A stretch of 64,000 nucleotides of DNA from Bacillota bacterium (GTDB lineage: Bacteria > Bacillota > Clostridia > Christensenellales > Pumilibacteraceae): NCBI GenBank assembly GCA_009779975.1, contig WRAY01000009.1:1-64000 (forward strand). Direction: 5' to 3'. The translations under genes and the position numbers were made by a program. This document shows, in pieces, positions 51,024 to 60,065 of the stretch. Positions within the stretch are counted from its first letter, which is position 1, and every line of letters begins with the position of its first letter. The notes beneath the pieces are model-generated. The model ran no database searches. It was given only the letters and a program-made list of their open reading frames with translations, and was not told the DNA's origin.

Positions 51024-52592
51024 ATGAAATCTCCAACAAAAAACGAATTATTAAGACAACTCCCAAAGGTTGACGATTTGCAAAAAATTGTTTTTGCAAA
51101 AAGCGTGACCAATTTTCCTCATGCACTTTTAACAGATGCCATCAGGGAAGTAATCTCGATGGTGCGTTCTCAAATCACAAAGGGTGAACGAAACGATATG
51201 CCCGACACTCTTGAGTTTGTGCAAGAGACATTAAGAGTTGCCGCTTCTTATTTGCAGTGCAATCTTCGCTCCGTCATTAATGCAACCGGAATTGTTCTTC
51301 ACACTAATCTTGGCAGATCGCCTTTAGCAAAAAAGGTTGCCGAGGTTGTCAAACAAGTTGCTGAAAATTACTCAACTTTGGAATATAACACTCTTGACGG
51401 AAAAAGGGGAAGCCGCTACACCGCAGTTGACGAACTCATTTGCCGTTTAACCGGTGCGGAAGCCTCAATGGTTGTCAACAACAACGCAGCCTCTGTCATG
51501 CTAATGCTAAAAGCACTATGTGAAAGCAAAGAGGTCATAGTTTCGCGTGGTGAACTTGTTGAAATCGGCGGTTCATTCAGAGTTCCCGATGTGATGAGAG
51601 AAAGCGGTGCGATATTAAAAGAAGTCGGAACAACAAATAAAACGAGAGCATCTGATTATGAAAAAGCAATCGACAAAAACAAAACTGCCGCCCTATTAAA
51701 AGTCCACACAAGCAATTTTAAGGTGATAGGTTTCAACGAAGAAACAACACTTGAAGAGTTGTCTGCTCTTGGAAAAAAACATAACATTCCGGTTCTCTAC
51801 GACTTCGGAAGCGGACTATTCGTAGACGATGCCGAAGAGGTCGGACTAATTGATGAATTAACTGTCAAACAAGCGTTTGCATCAAATATAGATTTGATAG
51901 CATTTAGTTGCGACAAACTAATGGGCGGTCCCCAAGGCGGAATAATCGCAGGTAAATATGAACTAATCGAACGCATCAAAAAACATCCTTTAACAAGAAT
52001 ACTCCGTATTGACAAACTAAGACTTGCCGCCCTAGAGGCAACACTAAGGCTTTATCTTGACAATGAATTTGCAAAAAAAGAAATCCCAACATTAAAAATG
52101 TTGTCCTACACCCAAGATGAATTGAAAGCAAAGGCGAAAAAACTACTCAAAAAAATCAATTCGGTGGTCGGTGGCTGGTGGTCAGTGACTAGTGGTTGTG
52201 AGAGTGAAAATGTAGGGATGAGCAATGCGAATCCGAAAAACTTCACCACAAAAAATGTAGGGGCGGCATCTTGCCGCCCGCAAAATTCCACAACAACAAA
52301 TGTAGGAGACGCCGCCCACGGCATCCCGCATTTCACCGCAACCATTGCCCAAATGGAAGGACAAGTCGGAGGCGGCTCTGCCCCCGGTCAACTGCTCCCA
52401 TCCTATGGCGTTGAAATAACCCCGCTCAATATCTCAATAAACGATCTTGAAGAAAAACTTCGTCTCTCCTCCCCTCCAATAATAACCAGAATCAAAAAAG
52501 ACAAACTTCTTCTCGATGTTAGAACAATAGGCGAAGACCAATTCCAAATAATCGCAAACGCACTCATCTCAATAAGCGGAGGTGAAAAATGA
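51024..52592 (+). CDS. selA: L-seryl-tRNA(Sec) selenium transferase with a repeat-derived insertion
   Basis: 522 residues; SelA is usually about 460. The PLP domain has VNNNAASVMLML, VHTSNFKVIGF and FSCDKLMGGPQGG with the PLP lysine at 298. Residues about 380-438 are encoded by repeats (a GTGGTCG-type heptad arm and three R elements), after which the family continues with EGQVGGGSAPGQLLPSYGVEI. Removing the insertion restores about 463 residues. It converts Ser-tRNA(Sec) to Sec-tRNA(Sec) using selenophosphate. Confidence 0.95.
   Translation: MKSPTKNELLRQLPKVDDLQKIVFAKSVTNFPHALLTDAIREVISMVRSQITKGERNDMPDTLEFVQETLRVAASYLQCNLRSVINATGIVLHTNLGRSPLAKKVAEVVKQVAENYSTLEYNTLDGKRGSRYTAVDELICRLTGAEASMVVNNNAASVMLMLKALCESKEVIVSRGELVEIGGSFRVPDVMRESGAILKEVGTTNKTRASDYEKAIDKNKTAALLKVHTSNFKVIGFNEETTLEELSALGKKHNIPVLYDFGSGLFVDDAEEVGLIDELTVKQAFASNIDLIAFSCDKLMGGPQGGIIAGKYELIERIKKHPLTRILRIDKLRLAALEATLRLYLDNEFAKKEIPTLKMLSYTQDELKAKAKKLLKKINSVVGGWWSVTSGCESENVGMSNANPKNFTTKNVGAASCRPQNSTTTNVGDAAHGIPHFTATIAQMEGQVGGGSAPGQLLPSYGVEITPLNISINDLEEKLRLSSPPIITRIKKDKLLLDVRTIGEDQFQIIANALISISGGEK
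52163..52338. repeat. In-frame composite repeat insertion in selA
   Basis: A heptad arm (GGTGGTCGGTGGCTGGTGGT onward, to 52200) is followed by three R elements starting TGTAGGG at 52210, TGTAGGGG at 52256 and TGTAGGAG at 52300. Each represents a different R subtype (GAGCAATGCGA, GGCGGCATCTTGCC, GACGCCGCCC). No stop codon occurs in the frame used. Confidence 0.9.
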
Positions 52593-54502
52593 ACACTAAA
52601 AACGCAATAATCGGAACGGCGGGTCATGTTGACCATGGCAAGACGCTTTTAATAAAGGCTTTGACGGGAATTGAGACTGACCGTTTGAAGGAAGAAAAAA
52701 AGCGAGGCATAACCATAGAGCTAGGCTTTGCTCATTTGACATTTGAGGACGGAACAAGGGTCGGTGTTATTGATGTGCCGGGGCATGAAAAATTTATTCG
52801 CAATATGCTGAGTGGTGCGGGTAGCATAGACCTAGCACTTATTGTCATTGCAGCAGATGAGGGCATAATGCCGCAAACAAGAGAGCATCTCGATATTTTA
52901 TCACTTCTCGGAATACAAAATGCAGTCGTTGCTCTCAACAAATGTGACCTTGTTGATGATGAATGGCTGGAAATGATGGCGGAAGATATTAGGGAAGAAT
53001 TTAGGAAAAATTATCCGTTTCTTGTAAATGCTGAAATACTGCCTGTTAGTGCCTATTCAGGAAAGGGAATAAGTGAGTTGAAAACTCTTTTGGCAAAACA
53101 ACTTAAAAATGCAAAAGATAAAAAACCGCACATTCCGTTTCGATTGTCAATCGACAGAGTTTTCACAAAAGACGGTTTTGGTGCGGTAGTCACCGGAACT
53201 CTAATCGAAGGCGAATTATCAGTCAGTGAAGATGCAATAATATACCCTGCCATGACTCAAGTAAAAGTTCGCTCACTTCAAAACCACACCGACAAAGTCC
53301 AGAACATCAAAGCGGGACAACGAGCGGCAGTAAATCTATCCGGAATAAATCACAATGATTTAAAAAAAGGCGATGTCTTGGCGGCGAAAAATTCTATGGT
53401 TGCCACGAAATATATTGATGTGTCGCTCTCAATTTTAAAAAGTTGCAAGCGAGAAATCAAAAACAATTCCAGATTGCATTTTCATCACGGAACTTGCGAT
53501 ATTCTTTGCAAATTAATTCTAATTGACAAGCAAAAACTATCTTCAGGCGAAACTGCCTATGCTCAACTTCAACTGTCTGAGCCGCTAGCCGTAAAAACAA
53601 ATGACAAATTCGTTCTGCGTTTTTATTCTCCAACAGACACTATTGGAGGAGGAACAATACTCGACCCAGATGCAAAAAAATTCTCAAAAGCAAGAAAAGA
53701 AGAGATTGAAAACTTTGCAAAAAAAGAAAAAGGCGACCTAAAAGAAAGAATCGCTGAAACAATCTATTCAAAAAGCGAAACAGTTCCGTTTTTGGAAGAT
53801 TTAAAATATCGTTTTTTTGAAAATTCTCCCGAGTTTGACACATGTGTTTCAGCACTCTTAAAAGACGGAACAATCCAAAAAGTAACTGACACTAGGGTTG
53901 TCCATAAAAAGTATACTGAAATAGTCGGAAAAAAAGCAGGTGAGTTACTAAAAACATATCACGAAAAAAGTCCATTGAACAAAGGTATGCCGAGAAATGA
54001 ATTGTGGAAACCGCTGCTGCCAAAAACTGAAGCACCGCTTACCGACAAACTTTTAACACTTCTAGACAGTCTCGGACTTGTTAAAATAACGGATGGACAA
54101 GTTGCCCGCATTGAGTTTAGTGCAACAAAAAACACTAAACATCAAGAAATATCAGAAAAAGTTATAAAAATTTTATTAGATGCCGGTTATGCAACTCCAT
54201 CCTATGACGAAATTGAAAAACCCTACCTAAAAGAAAAAAAGACATTCAAACAAGCGTTTGATGCCTTGACCGGTGATGGCGAAGTTATTAAACTAACTGA
54301 CCAAATAATTATTTCAAAACAATATTTTGAAAAAGCGAAAGAAGTTTTCAAAGCCCTCTCAAAAGAAAAATCAGTCACCCTAGGTGAATTCCGAGATGCC
54401 ATTCAAACATCAAGAAAATATGCTCTGGCAATAGTTGAATATTTCGACCTAAAAAACTTGACAAAGAAAACCGGAGATGATAGAATATATATTAGTGATT
54501 AG
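52589..54502 (+). CDS. selB: Selenocysteine-specific elongation factor SelB
   Basis: 637 residues. GTPase motifs [20 protein letters not shown] and [10 protein letters not shown]-Tu-like domains 2 and 3 follow, then winged-helix C-terminal repeats (from about residue 420) that bind SECIS. It overlaps selA by 4 bp (ATGA), so it is translationally coupled. It delivers Sec-tRNA to UGA in grdA and grdB. Confidence 0.96.
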   Translation: MNTKNAIIGTAGHVDHGKTLLIKALTGIETDRLKEEKKRGITIELGFAHLTFEDGTRVGVIDVPGHEKFIRNMLSGAGSIDLALIVIAADEGIMPQTREHLDILSLLGIQNAVVALNKCDLVDDEWLEMMAEDIREEFRKNYPFLVNAEILPVSAYSGKGISELKTLLAKQLKNAKDKKPHIPFRLSIDRVFTKDGFGAVVTGTLIEGELSVSEDAIIYPAMTQVKVRSLQNHTDKVQNIKAGQRAAVNLSGINHNDLKKGDVLAAKNSMVATKYIDVSLSILKSCKREIKNNSRLHFHHGTCDILCKLILIDKQKLSSGETAYAQLQLSEPLAVKTNDKFVLRFYSPTDTIGGGTILDPDAKKFSKARKEEIENFAKKEKGDLKERIAETIYSKSETVPFLEDLKYRFFENSPEFDTCVSALLKDGTIQKVTDTRVVHKKYTEIVGKKAGELLKTYHEKSPLNKGMPRNELWKPLLPKTEAPLTDKLLTLLDSLGLVKITDGQVARIEFSATKNTKHQEISEKVIKILLDAGYATPSYDEIEKPYLKEKKTFKQAFDALTGDGEVIKLTDQIIISKQYFEKAKEVFKALSKEKSVTLGEFRDAIQTSRKYALAIVEYFDLKNLTKKTGDDRIYISD

Positions 54503-54577
54503 TGATTAGTGATTAGTGATTAGTGATTAGTGATTGGTGAATGGTGTAAAATTTTTTATCAACCACCAAACACCAAT
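54503..54577. repeat. GTGATTA-type hairpin between selB and tRNA-Sec
   Basis: Six GTGATTA units left; ACCACCAAACACCAATTG right. It starts inside the last selB codons (the encoded end is ISD). Confidence 0.75.
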
Positions 54578-54585
54578 TGACATAT

Positions 54586-54682
54586 GGGAGTAGATGAGTT
54601 CTGGTGTGCTCCGCGGTCTTCAAAGCCGTTGTTGGGGGTGAAAAACCTCCTAGGTGGGTTCAATTCCCACATACTCCCGCCA
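54586..54682 (+). tRNA. selC: tRNA-Sec (anticodon TCA)
   Basis: 97 nt including encoded CCA. The acceptor arm GGGAGTA pairs with TACTCCC. The anticodon loop CTTCAAA holds TCA at 54620-54622. A long variable arm (TTGGGGGTGAAAAACCTCC region) and the extended acceptor/T-arm geometry are typical for Sec. It lies 83 bp after selB. Confidence 0.95.
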
Positions 54683-54690
54683 TGTTCATG

Positions 54691-54808
54691 CCTAAAAAGT
54701 CTTAAGACTTATTTGACTTGAACAATGAAGTGTCTTCGGTATGAAGATATGATGTGGTCTCTGCCCGTGAAGAGTGCCTCCGTTGCATAAAGAGCGAATG
54801 TTTTTAGG
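54691..54808. repeat. Hairpin-like element after tRNA-Sec
   Basis: CCTAAAAA (54691-54698) and TTTTTAGG (54801-54808) close it; AAGTCTTAAGACTT is a perfect palindrome at 54697-54710. GTGTCTTCGG inside weakly recalls family F. An AAGGA-led ORF of 16 codons (54876-54926) lies further downstream, just ahead of the next gene. Confidence 0.4.
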
Positions 54809-54915
54809 TACTTTACTTCATATTTTCATAAGGCGTAGTCGACTTCATAAAAGATTTGCAAAGGATAACCTAAATATGAAAGAAAACAAAGAAAACAATG
54901 ACAGGAGATTGTTGC

Positions 54916-56469
54916 ATGGAAATTAGAGGAAGCACAATCTTTAATGAAAATCACTACAGCCTTTTTTTCAAATTGAAAAAGGTGCGTTTTCTTGTGGGAT
55001 TAGTCGGATCAATCATTGTGTTTTTGGGTTGTGCTTTTGGATTTATTTTTGGAATAATTGATGAAATTCCAACAATCGTTATTGCTTTTTTTGCGATTGT
55101 CTCTGTGGGCTTTCCACTATGGATCATTATTGGTTGGCTGAAGATGTTCTCTCAAGCAAAAAAATCTATTGGCAACAAACAGATATATAGTTTTTCTAGC
55201 GATGGAGTAAGAGTATCTATTGAGGGGGCAGATGGAAGTGCGCATGGCACTATTTTTGCGAGGTATTCTGAATTTTCTCAGGTTTTTGAAACGGCAGATT
55301 GTTTTGTTTTTACTATATCAAAGGCAATGTATTTCTTGTCAAAAAAAGATATTTCAAACAATAAAGAAAGTTCATTGCTCACATTTTTGCAACGACATAT
55401 TGACTATAGCAAGTTTAGACATAATACAACAACAAAATTTAAAGAAAGTAGAACAACTAACAAACTTGAATTAACTCAAAACGGCGACGCAGGATTGAAA
55501 AACAAATTGAACGCAACATTTCATGCTGGAACAAAACTAATAAAAGTTTTTGACTTGACTGTTGAGTTTGTGCCACGCAAAAAAATTGTCGCTATCCTCA
55601 TGTTGATATTGTCTTTTTTTGGACTAAGTATTGTTGCGATTGGTATTGTTGTGGGGGTTATTGCCTGGTTAATTGCAGGGGCAGTTATTATTTCGATAAT
55701 AGGTTTGGGCATTTTGGTTTATGTTTTTTTTCACGGAATAACTAATCTGGGACAGAAAATAATTTTTTGCGAAAAGGGCATAGAAAAGTTTTTTTTTAAT
55801 AAATCTACCTTTATTTTATATGATGAAATTCAAGTGGAAATAAAGAAGAATATAACCTACTTTAGAGGTTCAATTTTAAGATTGAAGTTGAGTTATGATG
55901 CCTCTCTTAGCGCGACGCTATTTGATAGGTTTTCAATTTATCAAAAAATAGGGCATGCCCAACGGGTTTATGGTAGATATGTCATGTCCGCAAAAACAAA
56001 AATCGCAAATTGGCTTTTCAGATTCTTTCTTGTTGCTTTTGTATTGCTCACATTTTTGCTCGTTTTGCCCGAGCATTCTGTTATGCCAAGAGCAAATGAG
56101 GACAACACAACACAGTTTACTTCAACAGTTCAAAGTGTTGACGGTGAAAGAGGCAGAATAATTTTGACTTGTGATTCAAGGGAACTAGACATTCCATTTC
56201 GTCATGTTACTGATATTGAAGCAGGTGACATAATTATCTACAGAATTTTTGACAGATGGAATGAACATGCATGGACTTGGGCAACTTTTTTGTCAGTAAA
56301 TGGCGAAATATTGATAACTTTTGAAGATTTTAATCAAAACAGAGTAGGAGCAATACTTAGAGTGATAGGAATTATTGGTGCAATAAGTGTTGCATCAGGG
56401 CTAACTTCACTAGGTTTTTTACTTTTAAGAAATAATTTAATAAAAAAAGAAAAAGCGGCTTTAAGATAA
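54916..56469 (+). CDS. YcxB-like membrane protein
   Basis: 517 residues from ATG 54916, with AGGAG 9 nt upstream. Two helices (about residues 20-75), then a YcxB-like domain (YSFSSDGVRVSIEG, YSEFSQVFETADCFVFTIS, YFLSKKDI). Two more helical blocks (near 225-275 and 360-390) flank a second similar domain, and a beta-rich extracytoplasmic part precedes a last helix. Function unknown. It seems to be a duplication of the YcxB module. Confidence 0.6.
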   Translation: MEIRGSTIFNENHYSLFFKLKKVRFLVGLVGSIIVFLGCAFGFIFGIIDEIPTIVIAFFAIVSVGFPLWIIIGWLKMFSQAKKSIGNKQIYSFSSDGVRVSIEGADGSAHGTIFARYSEFSQVFETADCFVFTISKAMYFLSKKDISNNKESSLLTFLQRHIDYSKFRHNTTTKFKESRTTNKLELTQNGDAGLKNKLNATFHAGTKLIKVFDLTVEFVPRKKIVAILMLILSFFGLSIVAIGIVVGVIAWLIAGAVIISIIGLGILVYVFFHGITNLGQKIIFCEKGIEKFFFNKSTFILYDEIQVEIKKNITYFRGSILRLKLSYDASLSATLFDRFSIYQKIGHAQRVYGRYVMSAKTKIANWLFRFFLVAFVLLTFLLVLPEHSVMPRANEDNTTQFTSTVQSVDGERGRIILTCDSRELDIPFRHVTDIEAGDIIIYRIFDRWNEHAWTWATFLSVNGEILITFEDFNQNRVGAILRVIGIIGAISVASGLTSLGFLLLRNNLIKKEKAALR

Positions 56470-56621
56470 AATGAGATGAATTATTTTTTGAAATCCAATT
56501 TAGAGTGACGCATTCCAATTTATTATTTCGTTTATCACCGCCCCAACACAACTGATGGTCTGCCTTTGACAATGACGGTCGAAGAAAAGGATAGAGCATG
56601 AAAAGACCCTAGCAAACCCAA

Positions 56622-56651
56622 AAAATGCGACTTTTCGTGTCATCAGCCCAT
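56622..56651 (+). repeat. 30-bp direct repeat, copy 1
   Basis: Matches 57750-57779 at 27 of 30 positions (shared GTGTCATCAGCCCAT). The pair flanks the decayed lipoprotein gene. Confidence 0.7.
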
Positions 56652-56687
56652 GCTTATGCAAAAAAAGTATTAATAGGAAAGATTTAA

Positions 56688-57742
56688 ATGTTAAATAAAA
56701 AAGTAAAAATTGTATTGTCAATAATTTTGAGTATTTTCATGATTTTGAGTGTATTTTTGATTGTCGCATGCGATGAAAATGACATTGATTATAATGGAGA
56801 GAATGGAAATTTGCATTCAAGGTATTTTGGTTATTGGAGCATAACTCAAAACGGAATTGATGAATTCATTGATTCATATATTGAGTATGCAAAATGGCGA
56901 ATTCAAAGAAATGCTCCAACGAGAGCAAAAGATTCGTATTTGTTAAGTGATATTATTTATCTTGATTTAATGAGCAGACCTTTTGGGTTTCCTATTTCTA
57001 CAATTCAAGCAGAAGCAATAGAAGAAGTTTGGGAGAATTTTCATGAATGGTTAATTGGAAATTGGCATGTTCGATTTTCGTGACTTTATTTTATCTATAT
57101 AAACAATGGTGAAATCTTTATGCCCGGAAATATGCTGGAAAGATGGAGTGTATTCCAAAATCCTAGGATGAATTTATTGCCAGGAATACTTATTGGAGAA
57201 AGGGGTAACAGTACACGCTTGCGTCGTCAAAGAGACTATTTTAGATTTGTTCATGCTGACATGACCGGTTTGTTGAAATTTCAAAATAATATAGTTAGGA
57301 TGGAATTAAGTAGCCATGTCTATGAGGATATGCCCCCCATAATATTGGAATATTCTCGACATATAGGTAGCATTTCATATTCTGAAAATAAAAAACCACA
57401 AAACTTAAGAATATACGAATTGATTTGCAACGAGGAATATTAGTGTGGGATAATGAGAACTGGATAAGAAGTTTTGAAATTTATTTAATGCGTCCATCGT
57501 CTCAATCTTTTGAGTATATAGCAACAACTCACTTTCGTGATAATCAGCCTGGATTGATTCCCATAAGAGTAAATTCCGAAGAAATAAATTTGAAGCGTTT
57601 TAATTTTTAGGATGGAAGTTATAGAATAAGAGTGAGGGCTATTTCGAACAACTCGTTTTTTACGAATAATCAGTTAGCATATGATATTAAGTCCGACTTT
57701 TCTTATTTTGATGTTGAAGTGAGAGATGGAATGGTAGTATGA
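56688..57742 (+). pseudogene. Decayed lipoprotein gene
   Basis: Starts with AGGAAAG and ATG 56688; signal peptide with lipobox (LIVAC). The frame is interrupted by TGA 57081-57083 (reads through as LYFIYINNGEIFMPGN), a frameshift near 57395-57425 that moves to a frame reading IRIDLQRGILVWDNENW, and a TAG at 57608, after which DGSYRIRVRAISNNS continues to 57742. Three independent lesions make it a pseudogene. I do not recognise the family. TGA here is not a selenocysteine, because the other lesions follow. Confidence 0.75.
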
Positions 57743-57749
57743 TAATTCC

Positions 57750-57779
57750 AAAATACAACTTTTTGTGTCATCAGCCCAT
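57750..57779 (+). repeat. 30-bp direct repeat, copy 2
   Basis: Begins 8 bp after the pseudogene end and matches 56622-56651 with three transitions. Confidence 0.7.
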
Positions 57780-57913
57780 TGAAAATAACCCTCTTAAATA
57801 AGAATAAAGTAATAATGATTTTAGCAATGCTTGTTATGGTAGCAGGCATATTCTTTCTTAGAATGTCAAACATGATTAGCAATGCAACAAACAGTTGCCT
57901 TGTCGAGGACTAA
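57779..57913 (+). CDS. Possible single-helix membrane peptide
   Basis: A TTG start gives 44 residues with one hydrophobic segment (VIMILAMLVMVAGIFF) and a polar end (NSCLVED). An ATG at 57815 would give 32. No Shine-Dalgarno. It may be real or a remnant of the decaying neighbour. Confidence 0.35.
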   Translation: MKITLLNKNKVIMILAMLVMVAGIFFLRMSNMISNATNSCLVED

Positions 57914-57918
57914 TTTAC

Positions 57919-57947
57919 TTGCTTTATTTATCACAAAAGAATACACT
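57919..57947 (+). promoter_or_regulatory. Promoter of the HTH/radical SAM unit
   Basis: TTGCTT (57919-57924), 17 bp, TACACT (57942-57947), then a leader with AAGGAGG before ATG 57979. Confidence 0.65.
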
Positions 57948-57978
57948 TATGTTTGTGCCTAAGGAGGTCACGACATAA

Positions 57979-58437
57979 ATGAATCTTGCAGCAAAAATAA
58001 TGGAAGTAAGAAAAAATAGCGGATTGACTCAAAAAGACTTTGCGGATAAATTATTTGTAACACGCCAAGCAGTAACTCGTTGGGAAAAAGGTGAGACGAC
58101 GCCTGCTGTGGAAACCATAAAAGCAATCATAGAAATGTTTAACCTGGACGCTAATGATTTTTTTGATATAGCGATGTATTGCCAAATTTGTGCGATGCAA
58201 CTTAAAACATTTGAAGATATGGGCAAAAATGCCGACAGCGGTGTAAGCATAGATTATTGCAAATACTGTTTAACGGACGGCAATTTTACTGACGACATTT
58301 CAATGGATGCAATGATAGACATTAATCTTGGATTTATTAAAGACTTTGCGCTTAAAAGCGGAAATGAGTTTGATGAAGAAAAGACAAGAGAGCAGCAAAG
58401 GCAATACTTGTCGCAATTAAAGCGTTGGAAACAATAG
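57979..58437 (+). CDS. Xre HTH regulator with C-terminal zinc-ribbon domain
   Basis: 152 residues. HTH_3 at residues 6-58 (NSGLTQKDFADKLFVTRQAVTRWE). From about residue 70, YCQICAMQLK and YCKYCLTDGNFTDDISMDAMI form the Zn_ribbon_2-type pattern (two CxxC). Such proteins are common stand-alone sensors or regulators. It overlaps the radical SAM start by 13 bp, so the two are translationally coupled. Confidence 0.85.
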   Translation: MNLAAKIMEVRKNSGLTQKDFADKLFVTRQAVTRWEKGETTPAVETIKAIIEMFNLDANDFFDIAMYCQICAMQLKTFEDMGKNADSGVSIDYCKYCLTDGNFTDDISMDAMIDINLGFIKDFALKSGNEFDEEKTREQQRQYLSQLKRWKQ

Positions 58438-59393
58438 GAGTTCGCAGCATTCAAACAGTTTCAGCAAAAACGATAATTCAAAAAGAGAAATTGCCTAGTT
58501 ATCAAACATGGTGGGGTACTAGTTATAATATGAATCTCTATAAAGGCTGTAGTCATGGATGCATATACTGCGACAGCCGTAGTTTGTGCTACCAAAATTC
58601 AGAATTTGATGTGGTTAAACCAAAAGATGATTGTTTGCGGATTATAGATAAAGAACTTAAACTAAAGTATACTAGGCGAGGAGTGATAGGCACCGGCGCT
58701 ATGAGCGATCCATATAATCACTTGGAAGCGGAATTGAAGTTGACAAGAGGCGCTTTGGAGATAATAAATAAATACCAATTTGGAATATCTATTACAACTA
58801 AGTCGGATTTAGTAACAAGAGATATTGATGTTTTAAGCGAGATAAAAAGAACTGCACCGGTTATAGTTAAGTTTAGTTTAACAAGCAGTGATGATGTGTT
58901 AAGCAGAGCGTTAGAGCCGAATGTAACAATATCTAGTGAGAGACTAAAAGCAATTGAGACATTGTCTAAAGCAGGAATTTACAGCGGAGTATTGTTATGG
59001 CCTACAATGCCGTTTTTGACTGACAGCCAAGAGCAGGTCATAGACTTGTTAAACAAAGCAAAAGATAGCGGAGCAAAATTTGTAACGGCTTATTTCGGAC
59101 TAACGCTAAGAATAGGCAGTAGGGACTACTTTTTTGAAAACTTGGATAAGTTGATAGAATCTAAAAAAATCCCAAGCGATACAAAAGAAAGATACATTAA
59201 GCGATTCGGCACACGCTATATTTGTGACATTCCAAAAAAACAAACGGTTATAAAAGTGTTCAAAGAGCATTGTCATAAACGAGGGTTGCTTTATCAATTT
59301 GCCGATGTTACAGCCGACTACCAAAAAGGATATGACTTTAATAGCAATTCACAAATATCAATATTTGATATGGCGGATATACTGAAAAATTAA
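58425..59393 (+). CDS. SPL-family radical SAM protein
   Basis: 322 residues from TTG 58425. The cluster motif is GCSHGCIYCDSR (C-x3-C-x2-C) near residue 41; GTGAMSDPYNHLEAE and SISTKSDL-like ITTKSDLVTRDID follow in the order seen in spore-photoproduct-lyase-like proteins. The substrate is unknown. The following -1 frame (59387-59590) encodes a zinc-ribbon-like tail with no start codon. Confidence 0.82.
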   Translation: METIGVRSIQTVSAKTIIQKEKLPSYQTWWGTSYNMNLYKGCSHGCIYCDSRSLCYQNSEFDVVKPKDDCLRIIDKELKLKYTRRGVIGTGAMSDPYNHLEAELKLTRGALEIINKYQFGISITTKSDLVTRDIDVLSEIKRTAPVIVKFSLTSSDDVLSRALEPNVTISSERLKAIETLSKAGIYSGVLLWPTMPFLTDSQEQVIDLLNKAKDSGAKFVTAYFGLTLRIGSRDYFFENLDKLIESKKIPSDTKERYIKRFGTRYICDIPKKQTVIKVFKEHCHKRGLLYQFADVTADYQKGYDFNSNSQISIFDMADILKN

Positions 59394-59590
59394 GAGTTCA
59401 TTGTTATTGGAACAATGCAATATATATTGCCGAAATAGGGAATAAAAGCGATTATGGAATAAGGATTAACCAACTATTCGCTAAATGCAGACTGTGCGAA
59501 AAGGACATGATACACGGAGTGAAAGGGGAGTGCCTGTGGTGTGACATGACAATAACTGGAAATAGGCTAGATTTACAGCCGGGAGAATAA
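59387..59590 (+). other. Zinc-ribbon-like frame in -1 register after the radical SAM gene
   Basis: Reads about 68 codons (LRVHCYWNNAIYIAEIG, then CRLCEKDMI and CLWCDMTIT) with no ATG, GTG or TTG in the frame, and ends at TAA 59588. It joins the radical SAM frame by a -1 shift on the A5 run at 59385-59389. Programmed frameshift, a disabled fusion, or a sequencing indel are all possible. Confidence 0.5.
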
Positions 59591-59594
59591 AAAA

Positions 59595-59630
59595 CACTCA
59601 ACCATAAAAAAGTGGTCGAGTGATTTTTTT
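59595..59630. terminator. Bidirectional terminator
   Basis: CACTCAACCA (59595-59604) and TGGTCGAGTG (59613-59622), flanked by A-run and T-run. Confidence 0.8.
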
Positions 59631-59635
59631 ATTTT

Positions 59636-59860
59636 TTACATCACGCCAATTCTTAATCTAGCATGAGTAGTTCTTGAATTTGGGTGAATGTTTTCGTAAG
59701 TCTCCGCTTCTAAAAATACAACTTTCTTATCCGACAGTTTTTGCAGGTCTTTGTCATACTCCATGTTTTGACCATAAAACAAATCTTCGTCTTTATCATA
59801 ATCAAAAACATAAATCTTTTCTCCGTTGACAATGACATCTAATAAATCGTTTAGTTTCAT
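59636..59860 (-). CDS. Small phage-like hypothetical protein
   Basis: 74 residues (MKLNDLLDVIVNGEKIYVFDYD start, RTTHARLRIGV end). Its start overlaps the stop of the next upstream frame (ATGA), so it is the second gene of a tightly coupled pair, as in prophage or ICE modules. I do not recognise the family. Confidence 0.55.
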   Translation of the reverse strand: MKLNDLLDVIVNGEKIYVFDYDKDEDLFYGQNMEYDKDLQKLSDKKVVFLEAETYENIHPNSRTTHARLRIGVM

Positions 59861-60063
59861 TCAACAATCACCCCCAATCCTTCGCCAAAATAAAGTGGCT
59901 GAAGCATTCCATGTATAACATCTAGTCTAAAATCACTACATAGAAATAATATTTGTGCTAGTTCGTTTTTTGTGATTCCATTATCTTCATCAGTTGCTAG
60001 GTTAAACATTTTATTGTATTGTTCAACACTACCGCAAGTAAATAATCTATCAAGGCTCTCAAG
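59857..60063 (-). pseudogene. 5'-truncated small phage-like gene
   Basis: An open frame ending in GEGLGVIVE with stop 59857 reads back through HGMLQPLYFGEG, SDFRLDV and NGITKNELAQILFL to about 60063, then meets two stops. The only in-frame ATG is at 60009, in the middle of fluent coding sequence. The 5' part appears to be lost at the junction near 60064. Confidence 0.5.
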
Positions 60064-60065
60064 TT

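Noticed and set aside
54503..54577. Hairpin before tRNA-Sec as a transcription terminator of selB
   Set aside because: Its arms are the common GTGATTA type with no T-run; readthrough into the tRNA gene seems more likely than termination.
57081..57083. TGA in the lipoprotein frame as a third selenocysteine codon
   Set aside because: The gene also has a frameshift and a TAG, there is no SECIS-like stem after the TGA, and no Sec family matches.
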